A stretch of DNA of 64,000 nucleotides from Oceanimonas marisflavi. Its GTDB lineage: Bacteria; Pseudomonadota; Gammaproteobacteria; Enterobacterales; Aeromonadaceae. The stretch's first letter is position 1, and each line of letters begins with the position of its first letter. Location of the stretch: contig NZ_QAGM01000007.1 of NCBI RefSeq assembly GCF_003049725.1, forward strand, positions 62,001-126,000, read 5' to 3'. Below are positions 27,401-33,973 of the stretch, one piece after another. The translations under genes and the position numbers were made by a program. The notes under the pieces were generated by a model that made no database searches, was not told the origin of the DNA, and worked only from the letters and a program-made list of their open reading frames with translations.

Positions 27401-27777
27401 TTTTTCAGTGGTTGGAAAGCATCATCCAAATTGTTGTTGGACGTAATAAGCAAAGCTGGAATGAAGGGCTTTTACTGACTGCTTCAGCAAAAATTAGTGA
27501 TTTCGCACAAGACTTTTTGAGTATTGCAAAGTCTGGCAACACTTCTGGTGGAAATCATGAAATAGCGAGCAAAACCAAGCTGGTTTCACTTGTTTTAGAA
27601 GACAATAAAGGCCAGCTAAAGTCATACAAAAAAGAAGTGCGTATCGTCGAGCAAGAAGATGCAAAAAACAAGCTAGAAAACGTACAGCAAACACTAAAAA
27701 AACTAGAGTTGAATGAGTTTGAGCGCATTCACATCCTTAAGACTCTTTTAAAAGAAGCCCTGGAAGCTCAAGGTTAA
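24424..27777 (+). CDS. sspC: SspC, large P-loop ATPase of phosphorothioation
   Basis: This 1117-residue protein has Walker A LTGPYGSGKSTIALLL near residue 57 and Walker B GVLLIADEMGKS near 178, then a long region without recognised domains. It fits SspC, the ATPase subunit that works with SspB and SspD during single-strand phosphorothioation. Its ATG follows CAGGGAGAG with good spacing and lies 3 bp after the sspB stop; sspD follows within 17 bp. The three genes form one operon. Confidence 0.85.
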   Translation: MTLIKKYSIATRQQRSTRIDSDLSPDFFQGLVYHGTAQSALETLFRQFSQVNQSAYTLTGPYGSGKSTIALLLTGLLHQDAQIRNAALKVINQESKVLLDDSVIYNSGWLQIRSVGGVSNPVDTFWSATLLALEEHPNTHGLHEKYKDKTIKDESHLVDEWETLFTEVNELVDGVLLIADEMGKSLEFINKNRGELHLFQDLAEVLSRIKTPVIFLGLLHQAFSEYAKDRGTKLQEEWSKIQGRYNDILYNVSTDETVALIAQSITNNDAISHSNDKHVKLVLDALADKPDRKQQLKNRLENCVPLHPLTALLLGPISKRRFSQNERSTFSFLNSHEQYSFQMFLKQSVNPDARYTLENLWDYLETNLEHAILGSPDGHAWAAATESIRQASKKEVPEKAIDVLKSIALITLFGKPANLSATEEMLLASCEVNSKAELNEYLQSLKDASCIIFRKHLSSWVIFEGSDLDIPGLIEEKIEQQGDSMEAISHVVFSKQIIAKGYYHKVGTLRWAEQSIAYNFSSQDAAKLIAQRNGAFSNMVLLLEHQPESALQELTQNEPTLILANAVNPEEIIALAKELYALELIRSDKEVGRVLQHDNVALKEYNGRLTNAEEALRNAIDESFNQSKWFNHGQVYSTNTLSEIVSLTASRVFSKTPVIMNELVNRNKLSGTAVSALKKLLEAMLDSEDQVNLGITGFPPEMSMYISCLKSTDIHASNAEDGSHWHIKNLGPRLDSLFSDAFQLLEQNPGKSIRLSEIATLWTSAPYGVTQGVIPIYMLAFLKALGQSIAFYEKNLGGEYAFITEPDVDYVHKLIKSPQELAVKYIVLDKTESDWLQNLAVFTSSETNKEVTNNILSVATPLVTTMHNLPNWVKNAHNFIENDPEHNKQIVEVRDLFLQANDPHTLLIKSLPKALDPNNELKFSQKIDILENCFNVLRSKHDQMLSQIKSKVKTIFPETGEELASMCQLVEKRSGDIRLKAFARELGKSEDGLFQWLESIIQIVVGRNKQSWNEGLLLTASAKISDFAQDFLSIAKSGNTSGGNHEIASKTKLVSLVLEDNKGQLKSYKKEVRIVEQEDAKNKLENVQQTLKKLELNEFERIHILKTLLKEALEAQG

Positions 27778-27794
27778 CTTTGAAGGTATTAATC

Positions 27795-28694
27795 ATGAGT
27801 CAAGAACGTAAAGTAAAGCATGTACTTGGCCTATCTGGCGGCAAAGACAGTGCCGCTTTGGCGATTTACATGGCTCGTAATTATCCAGAGATAGATATTG
27901 ACTATTTCTTTACTGATACAGGTAAAGAACTACCGGAAGTCTATGAGTACTTAGAACAATTAGAGATTGTACTGGGCAAACCTATCTCGCACATTAACGA
28001 CAAAAAAGGCTTCGATTACTGGCTAGCGCAACACAATAACTTCCTTCCAGCAGGACGGCAGAGGTGGTGTACTATCCGTATGAAACTTGAGCCTTTTGAA
28101 AAATGGATCAAACCTTACCTTAATGCAGGCTACGAAGTTTTTTCTTATGTTGGCATTCGTGCTGATGAACCTTGGCGAGACGGCTACCGGCCAAATGAAA
28201 ACCAGAAATATCTGAAAATAAAAATGCCGTTTGCAGAAGACGGTATCAAAAAGCAAGGTGTTCTCGATATTCTTGATAGCGCTGGGCTCGGCTTACCTAA
28301 ATACTACGACTGGCGTTCACGCTCTGGTTGTACGTTTTGCTTCTTCCAGCGCAAAATTGAATGGGTTCGCTTACGTGAACGCCATCCTGAAGCGTTTGAA
28401 GAAGCTAAAGCTTATGAAAAGCGTGCAGAAACAAGTGAAAACGGTGAAACATTCTTCTGGATGGGACCGAATGAGCCTCTTGAAACTCTGGAAGATCCAA
28501 AACGAGTTGCTGAAATAAAAGAAAACCATGAAAAGGTTAAGCAACGGTTTGCGAAGAAGAAAGCGCGTGAGAAAAAGCGACGCTTAGGTATGCATGCCAT
28601 GGTAGATGAAAGCATGCTTATTGACACTTTAGATATGGATGCTATGTACGATCTTGAGGAAGGCGGTGGGGCCTGCATAACATGTTATAAGTAA
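27795..28694 (+). CDS. sspD: SspD, PAPS reductase-like sulfur transfer protein
   Basis: This protein of about 299 residues belongs to the PAPS reductase/ATP sulfurylase family. The PP-loop LGLSGGKDSAALAIY lies near the N-terminus, followed by FFTDTGKELPEVYEY. Cysteines in SRSGCTFCFFQRK and the terminal ACITCYK could hold an Fe-S cluster or relay sulfur. It would adenylate the DNA backbone and accept sulfur from SspA. The ATG at 27795 has AAGGT 7 bp upstream and is preferred to the TTG at 27780. A strong hairpin follows the stop. Confidence 0.87.
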   Translation: MSQERKVKHVLGLSGGKDSAALAIYMARNYPEIDIDYFFTDTGKELPEVYEYLEQLEIVLGKPISHINDKKGFDYWLAQHNNFLPAGRQRWCTIRMKLEPFEKWIKPYLNAGYEVFSYVGIRADEPWRDGYRPNENQKYLKIKMPFAEDGIKKQGVLDILDSAGLGLPKYYDWRSRSGCTFCFFQRKIEWVRLRERHPEAFEEAKAYEKRAETSENGETFFWMGPNEPLETLEDPKRVAEIKENHEKVKQRFAKKKAREKKRRLGMHAMVDESMLIDTLDMDAMYDLEEGGGACITCYK

Positions 28695-28702
28695 CATTAA
28701 AA

Positions 28703-28743
28703 ATATGTGGTTTGCCATTATAAGCTGCAAGCAAACCACATAT
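28703..28743 (+). terminator. Hairpin terminator after sspD
   Basis: A perfect 13-bp stem (ATATGTGGTTTGC at 28703-28715 with its complement at 28731-28743) and 15-base loop lie 8 bp after the sspD stop. A run of six T occurs shortly downstream rather than directly at the stem, so termination is probable but not textbook. Confidence 0.65.
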
Positions 28744-29218
28744 CTCCAACGCTCACTATTTTTTAATATTTACCCCCACAAAGCACAGTCATTCCCTTGA
28801 CACCACAGGGTATCCCAGCAGAAAACATATAAAATAACCACTCACGCTCTAATTTATGTATCAGCCCACCTACTACCCCCTCTCTTTCAATAACATCCAG
28901 GGGTAGTTAAAGCAACAAACCACTGGTGATCTTACATCATCCAAGACAATGTATCATTGGCCTAAGCTCATCATAAATCTTATTTTACAGCAACTGAGAT
29001 AAATGCCGAAAAAATCCTTTTTTGGCTGTTATCTTGTAGCTGGTAAGCCCAACGCCCCCATATCACTGGCAACATCATCGACACACAAAGATAAACTAAC
29101 TTCTATTGAATAAATTATTTTTCCCTGCCATTCATCTATGAATTGTTCAATTTCTCTTGTATAGATCGAATATAATTCATCAATAACATTCAGCATATCA
29201 TTTACTTACAATCCTCCC
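28744..29218. other. Gene-free right edge of the island
   Basis: About 475 bp with no credible gene on either strand. Base composition shifts from AT-rich to host-like around 29210, so the right boundary of the transferred segment probably lies here. I see no tRNA, integrase or clear direct repeat that would define an attachment site. Confidence 0.45.
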
Positions 29219-30567
29219 ATGACCAAAGCCCCCATCACCCCCACCCCGCTGGACGATCCTTTCTATTACCTGCGCAATATGCAGCAGGTGGTGCAGTTCT
29301 GCCTGGCCCGTTATCACGATTTGTGGCTGGCCGGTGAGCGTGACCAGCTTGCTGCGTTACTGGCCCTGAGCAAGCCGGCTCAGGGGCTGCTGGTGCGGCT
29401 GGTGATGCGCAAGGGCTGCCTGTTCAGAAACGACAAGCTGACCTATGCCGAAATTCCGGAGTTGGATCGGGCCCTGGCCGAGCTGGCCGGAGCCGGCTTT
29501 ATTAAGCTCAACCCCAGCCTTGGCTTAAGCGAGGTCTGTGCCTTGGCCCGGCGCGAGGAATGTGTGCAGCTGGCCCGGCACCGGCTGCCGGAGCAGTCCT
29601 TTACCGCCGCGGCCCGCAAGCGGGATCTGGAAGAGGCGTTGTTAACCGGGCCGGCGCCTCCCCCTCAACCGCTGCAAGCCTGGTGGCCCGGTGCGCCCTT
29701 TGCGGTGATTGAGCTGACCTGCGATGAGCTGTTTACCCGGCTGCGGCTGATGTTTTTTGGCAATCTGCAGCAGGACTGGTCGGAGTTTGTGCTCACCGGG
29801 CTGGGGCTGCAGCAGTTTGAGCCGGTGGTGCTGAACGGTCATTCTCGCCCCTTTCAGCACAGGGACGAGGTCAATGCCATGCTGGCGCTTGATCAGTTGC
29901 AGGAGCGCATGGCCACCGAGCCGGTGGCAAGGCTGTGCGCCGGCTTGCCTGCGCCGGTAGCCTGCGAGTGGATTGAATACCGCCGCCACAAGCTGCTGTT
30001 TCAGTTAGGGCGGGAAGCAGAGCGCCAGGGGGATACTGCCCTTGCCCTTCGGCTTTATGAGCAAAGCCGGCACCGTGAAGCGCGCATTCGTGCCCTGCGC
30101 CTGCGGGAAAAAACCGACCCTCCCGCCCGGGTTGCCGAACTGGCCCGGCGGATCTGTACCGGCCCGGTTTTGGTGAGGCTCGCCGTGAGCTGATAGAAGA
30201 CGGTTTTACCCGGCTTGCTCATGGGGATTACCGGCGCATCGTTTGCGAGCGTTACCGGCAAAAGCACGGCATTCGCTGTTCGTTCCTGCACTGGCCGTCA
30301 TTGCCCGAGGAGCTGGTGGAGCTGGCGTTGGGCATTATTCCCGCGGCTCATCTTGAGGCGGTGTTCCGCCATTTGTTGCTGGATCTGCGCCATCATCGCA
30401 AGGGCATGCCGGATCTGATTGAGCTGAATGCAAAAACTGGCAGTTACCGGTTGATTGAGGTGAAGGGGCCGGGAGATCGGCTGCAGGATCATCAAACACT
30501 GTGGATACGGGCCATGCAGGCCCGGGGCTTGCCGGTGAGCGTATGCCGGGTGCACTGGCAGGCGTGA
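29219..30567 (+). pseudogene. FAN1-like VRR-NUC nuclease, disrupted
   Basis: The first frame (29219-30193) matches the N-terminal part of bacterial FAN1-type repair nucleases (LDDPFYYLRNM, LLVRLVMRKGCLFR, then a TPR-like region). It stops at 30193. The matching C-terminal VRR-NUC module lies in another frame, open from about 30165 to 30567, with PDLIELNAKT and IEVKGPGDRLQDHQ supplying the catalytic D and ExK. Bacterial FAN1 proteins are about 550 residues; here the segment between the TPR-like part and VRR-NUC seems to be missing, in addition to the frame change. Codon use is host-like, so this is a decayed host repair gene rather than island cargo. Confidence 0.8.
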
Positions 30568-30579
30568 CCCTGCCAGTGC
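30552..30579. terminator. Bidirectional hairpin between fan1 remnant and cytochrome gene
   Basis: A perfect 11-bp stem (GCACTGGCAGG at 30552-30562, complement at 30569-30579) with a 6-base loop covers the stop of the VRR-NUC frame and precedes the end of the convergent cytochrome gene. No T-run follows on either side. Confidence 0.55.
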
Positions 30580-30585
30580 CCGATG

Positions 30586-31026
30586 TCAGCGGTAAGAGCG
30601 ATAATCGGTAGTCTCGTAAGGCTCCAGCTCATATTTGGATTCCAGAAAGGTAACCAGATCCACCATCTCCGAGACGGTCATAATGTCGTTATAGACCGGC
30701 ATCACAGACTCACCGGCCTCGGTCTGAATTTGGGACAGGTCGTAGCCCCTGGCCAGTTTGTGGGAGGGGTTGATCACCGAGGTGACCAGCTCGCCATAGG
30801 TTTTCACGCTTTTGACCTTGCCGCCCAGCGCCACTGCCAGATCTTCGGTGTTCCCCGGACGCTCATAACCGTCCATGGTGTGACAGCTCAGGCACTGCAT
30901 ATCCTTAAATACCTGCTCGCCCCTGACAATATCCCCCGGCGGAAGACTGAAGCCCCGCGCATCGGGATCACAGCCGCTTATTCCCACAGCGGCCAGCAAA
31001 ACAATCAGTGATTGAAGGCGTTTCAT
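30586..31026 (-). CDS. Monohaem c-type cytochrome lipoprotein
   Basis: This protein of about 146 residues begins with a lipoprotein signal (LLAAVGISGC) and has one haem-binding CLSCH motif near residue 47. Methionines in ESVMPVYNDIMT are candidate axial ligands. It would be a membrane-anchored periplasmic electron carrier of the cytochrome c class I type. The ATG at 31026 has GGGAG nine bases upstream; the ATG two codons earlier is too close to it. No oxidase or reductase genes are adjacent, so its partner is unknown. Confidence 0.82.
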   Translation of the reverse strand: MKRLQSLIVLLAAVGISGCDPDARGFSLPPGDIVRGEQVFKDMQCLSCHTMDGYERPGNTEDLAVALGGKVKSVKTYGELVTSVINPSHKLARGYDLSQIQTEAGESVMPVYNDIMTVSEMVDLVTFLESKYELEPYETTDYRSYR

Positions 31027-31172
31027 GTGCATTGACTCCCTTACTTGTCAGTAATACCCCTGACAAGTTTAGGGTAAAAATTCATCACGCATGCGGTGAA
31101 GGTCGCCCGGCAGGCAAAGACGCAGGACTCACCCTAAACTGATTGGTATTTGAACAATAAAAAGGTGAGAGC

Positions 31173-32204
31173 ATGGCAGGGAAGAAAAGCAGGCAGCAGG
31201 GGCTGACCACGGTGGAGTATGCCCTTGCCGGCGCCCTGGTGGGAGGAATGGTGGCGGCCAGCTTTGCCGGCCTGGGCGGCACGCTGGGAGACACGATCGA
31301 AGATCTGGCCCAGGTGGTGGAGCAAGTCACCCAGGGTAATAACGGCTCTGGCAACGACAGTGGCTCCGGTGGTGGTGGTTCGGGCACCGGCGATGGTGGC
31401 ACCACGGCCGGTGGCGGTGGTTCAGGCTCCGGTGATGGCGGCACCACGGCCGGGGGTGGTGGCTCGGGCACCGGCGATGGCGGCACAACGGCCGGTGGCG
31501 GCGGTTCGGGCTCCGGCAATGGTAGCACCACGGTCGGGGGTGGTGGTTCAGGCACCGGCGGTGACGGCACCACGGCCGGTGGCGGTGGTTCGGGCTCAGG
31601 CAATGGTGGCACCACGGCCGGGGGCGGTGGTTCAGGCTCCGGTGATGGCGGCACCACGGCCGGTGGCGGTGGTTCTGGCTCCGGCGATGGTGGCACCACG
31701 ACCGGTGGCGGCGGTTCAGGTTCCGGCGATGGTGGCACCACGACCGGTGGCGGCGGTTCAGGTTCCGGCGATGGTGGCACCACGGCCGGGGGCGGCGGTT
31801 CGGGCACCGGCGATGGCGGCACCACGGCCGGTGGCTCAGGCTCTGCAAGCGGCGGCAGCACCGCAGGTAATGGCAGTTCCGGCTCTGCCGGTGGCGGCCT
31901 TGCCGCTGGTGATACAGCCAACGCTGGCTCCAGCGGCACTGAAGGCCTGAACTCAACCCCGAATGCCACTCCCGGTGTGGATGGCACATTACTGGCAGCC
32001 AATACCGGTTCACCCGGTTCCGGTTCCGGTTCCCGTTCCGATCAGGGTGGCCTGTCCGCTCAAAGCGGTGATGGCGCCTCAGCGGCACTGGCTCGGGGTG
32101 AAAGCCAGCAACGCCGGCTGTGGTGGCTGTTGCCCTTGCTGCTGGCCGGCCTGCTGTTCTGGCGTCGCTCGCGTAAAAAGGAAAACCAGGCCTCCTCTTC
32201 CTGA
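31173..32204 (+). CDS. Flp-pilin-like protein with Gly/Ser repeat region and C-terminal anchor
   Basis: This 343-residue protein begins like a class IVb (Flp/Tad) prepilin: a short basic leader, then GLTTVEYALAGALVGG, including the G / +5 E-Y signature, and the LGGTLGD continuation. Residues 66-219 are eleven 14-residue units of the type GGGGSGSGDGGTTA. A low-complexity region, a membrane segment (WWLLPLLLAGLLFW) and a basic tail (RRSRKK) follow. Flp pilins are usually 50-70 residues with no such extension. The ribosome site AAGGTGAG fits the ATG. It may be a surface fibre or anchored spacer; no tad secretion genes are present in the window. Confidence 0.7.
   Translation: MAGKKSRQQGLTTVEYALAGALVGGMVAASFAGLGGTLGDTIEDLAQVVEQVTQGNNGSGNDSGSGGGGSGTGDGGTTAGGGGSGSGDGGTTAGGGGSGTGDGGTTAGGGGSGSGNGSTTVGGGGSGTGGDGTTAGGGGSGSGNGGTTAGGGGSGSGDGGTTAGGGGSGSGDGGTTTGGGGSGSGDGGTTTGGGGSGSGDGGTTAGGGGSGTGDGGTTAGGSGSASGGSTAGNGSSGSAGGGLAAGDTANAGSSGTEGLNSTPNATPGVDGTLLAANTGSPGSGSGSRSDQGGLSAQSGDGASAALARGESQQRRLWWLLPLLLAGLLFWRRSRKKENQASSS
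31368..31829 (+). repeat. Eleven 42-bp in-frame tandem repeats
   Basis: Eleven consecutive 42-bp units encode Gly/Ser-rich 14-mers. Variation is limited to T/S at position 6, D/N at position 9 and the final A/T/V. Such an array should be prone to length change by slippage or recombination without loss of frame. Confidence 0.9.
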
Positions 32205-32215
32205 ACCTTACTGAC

Positions 32216-32262
32216 TGCAAAATGCACTCGGGCCCGTCTTCCGGCCCCGAGTGCATTTTGCA
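32216..32262. promoter_or_regulatory. Paired TGCAAAATGCAC operators in a 17-bp perfect stem
   Basis: TGCAAAATGCACTCGGG at 32216-32232 pairs perfectly with 32246-32262. Each arm carries a copy of the palindromic element GTGCAWWWTGCAC that recurs upstream of the other sigma-54 promoters in this locus. It could bind the sigma-54 activator as an upstream site and also terminate the preceding pilin-like gene as RNA. Confidence 0.65.
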
Positions 32263-32290
32263 CTGACCTTATTTCTCCCCGGCCGGCCCT

Positions 32291-32303
32291 GTGCATTTTG
32301 CAC
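32291..32303. promoter_or_regulatory. Upstream activator palindrome GTGCATTTTGCAC
   Basis: A third copy of the dyad lies about 67 bp upstream of the sigma-54 promoter of the sulfotransferase gene, a usual distance for an enhancer-binding protein site. Confidence 0.6.
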
Positions 32304-32369
32304 ATACCAGCTCCCTCATTCTGTTTGTATATTGCCACCAGGCCCGCTCTGCCGGGCTTTTTCATTCAC

Positions 32370-32385
32370 TGGCATGGTACTTGCT
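32370..32385 (+). promoter_or_regulatory. Sigma-54 promoter of the sulfotransferase operon
   Basis: TGGCATGGTACTTGCT matches the -24/-12 consensus TGGCACG-N4-TTGCW, with GG and GC exactly ten bases apart. It lies 46 bp before the sulfotransferase start. Confidence 0.85.
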
Positions 32386-32431
32386 GATGATCTGGTTAAA
32401 GCGGCAGCTACTGAGCGACTGGAGGCCTTAT

Positions 32432-33115
32432 ATGCTGATTAACGATCACGACGGCTGGGTGTTTATTCACAACCCCAAGTGCGCCGGCACCACGGTGCGC
32501 CGCAGCCTGATGCAATATGAAACCCGCAACGATTTTTACTGGCTGTTCGACATGCTCGACGGCCGCCAGATAGACAAGGCCCATCTGCCGCTGGCGCTGC
32601 TGCAGCGCTATGCGCCGTCCGACTTTGCGCTGCTGTCCCACTACCGGGTGTTCGGCTTTGTGCGCGATCCGCTGGCGCGCATGGTGTCGGCCTATAACGA
32701 AAGCCATCCGCGGGTTTACCAGAAATTCAGCGAGGGCCGGCTGTCGCAGGATGACTACCGCCAGGCCCTGAATCACTTTTGCCACGGCCTGGAGGCCCAG
32801 GCCCTGAAAGGCTGGAATTTTGAATACCGGCACTGCATTCCCCAGCGCGACATGTTTTATCTGCGCGGCAAGTGCTATGCCGATGTGCTGGTGAAAATGG
32901 AAAGCCTGGAGCAGCAGGTGCACAAGCTGACGGCCATCGATCACCGCCTGCCCGCCGCCCTGGCGCTGAAAAACAAACGGGAAAACAGCAAAAAGCTGCC
33001 GGTATCCCACCACGAGCTGCTCGACAAAAAATCCCTGGCCAGCCTGAAGGCCATTTACCACGACGACTTTGTGTTGTTCGATTATTCGAATGCACCACAG
33101 GTGTGTTATATCTGA
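32432..33115 (+). CDS. Sulfotransferase family 2 protein
   Basis: This protein of about 227 residues has the PAPS 5'-phosphosulfate loop VFIHNPKCAGTTVRRSL near residue 10 and the 3'-phosphate motif FGFVRDPLARMVSAY near residue 75, both diagnostic of PF03567-type carbohydrate sulfotransferases. It would transfer sulfate from PAPS to a sugar hydroxyl. The ATG at 32432 has GGAGG six bases upstream; longer frames read through the sigma-54 promoter and are rejected. Its shared promoter type with the exopolysaccharide operons suggests that the exported polysaccharide is sulfated. Confidence 0.85.
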   Translation: MLINDHDGWVFIHNPKCAGTTVRRSLMQYETRNDFYWLFDMLDGRQIDKAHLPLALLQRYAPSDFALLSHYRVFGFVRDPLARMVSAYNESHPRVYQKFSEGRLSQDDYRQALNHFCHGLEAQALKGWNFEYRHCIPQRDMFYLRGKCYADVLVKMESLEQQVHKLTAIDHRLPAALALKNKRENSKKLPVSHHELLDKKSLASLKAIYHDDFVLFDYSNAPQVCYI

Positions 33116-33139
33116 GCCATGGATGAAAAGGACATCATC

Positions 33140-33973
33140 ATGAAAAACATAAAAAAAATATTGCTGATTATACTGCTGGCGCTGCCGTGGCTGGCCTCGG
33201 CCAATACCCATCAGCCGGTCTACTCCTTTGGCATAGTACCCCAGCAAACGCCCAGCCAGCTGCTGCACGCCTGGGCGCCTGTGCTGCGCTATCTGGAGCA
33301 GGAAACCGGCGCCCGCTTTGTGTTTCGCACCGCCCCCGACATTCCCACCTTTGAGCAGCGCACCGCCGCCGGGGAATACGACTTTGCCTATATGAATCCC
33401 TATCACTTTACCGTGTTCAATCAGGGTGAGCAGGGCTATCAGGCGGTGGCCCGGGCGCGGGACTCCACCCTTCAGGGCATAGTGGTGGTGCGCAAGGACT
33501 CGCCCATACAGCAACTGAACGAGCTGGACGGCGCCACCCTGGCGTTTCCCGCCCCTGCCGCCTTTGCCGCCAGCATTCTGCCCCAGGCCCACTTTCGGGC
33601 GCAGCACATTGCCTTTACGCCCCGCTATGTGTCGTCTCACGACTCCGTTTATCAGGCGGTGGCCGCCGGCCTGTTTCCCGCCGGCGGCGGCGTGGAGCGC
33701 ACCTTTATGGCCACCGATGCCAGCGTGCGGGAGCAGCTGCGCATTCTCTGGACCACGCCGGGGCATACTCCCCACGCCATTGCCGCCCGGGAAGGCCTGA
33801 ATGCCGCCCTGGTGCAGCAGGTGCAGCGGGCACTGGTCACCCTGGAGCAAAACGCCGATGCCGCCACCGCCCTGGACCGGCTGAAGATCAAGGGCTTTAC
33901 CGCCGCCCAAAATGCCGACTGGAACGATGTGCGCGCCCTGAATATCAACCTCAGCCTGGGTGCCACGGAATAA
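33140..33973 (+). CDS. PhnD-like periplasmic substrate-binding protein
   Basis: This protein of about 277 residues has a signal peptide (LLIILLALPWLASA) followed by a phosphate/phosphonate-type binding fold (YSFGIVPQQTP, YDFAYMNPYHFTVF, FPAPAAFAASILPQ). No ABC permease or ATPase is present. It lies between the sulfotransferase and a membrane hybrid kinase, so it probably works as a periplasmic ligand sensor for that kinase rather than in transport. The ATG at 33140 has AAGGA upstream; an earlier in-frame ATG at 33119 would extend the signal peptide. Confidence 0.82.
   Translation: MKNIKKILLIILLALPWLASANTHQPVYSFGIVPQQTPSQLLHAWAPVLRYLEQETGARFVFRTAPDIPTFEQRTAAGEYDFAYMNPYHFTVFNQGEQGYQAVARARDSTLQGIVVVRKDSPIQQLNELDGATLAFPAPAAFAASILPQAHFRAQHIAFTPRYVSSHDSVYQAVAAGLFPAGGGVERTFMATDASVREQLRILWTTPGHTPHAIAAREGLNAALVQQVQRALVTLEQNADAATALDRLKIKGFTAAQNADWNDVRALNINLSLGATE

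Noticed and set aside
31085-31140. Possible second c-di-GMP riboswitch (GGCAAAGACGCAGGACT)
   Set aside because: Only short words resemble GEMM elements. The invariant GACGCAAAGC and the GAAA tetraloop arrangement are absent.
31085-32002. Long Pro/Glu-rich ORF on the minus strand opposite the Gly-repeat gene
   Set aside because: It is the antisense shadow of the 42-bp repeats; it lacks a plausible start context, and the plus-strand frame has a good ribosome site and a pilin signature.
32291-32431. Extended N-terminus of the sulfotransferase from GTG 32291
   Set aside because: It would start within an activator palindrome and read through the sigma-54 promoter; the ATG at 32432 has an ideal GGAGG.
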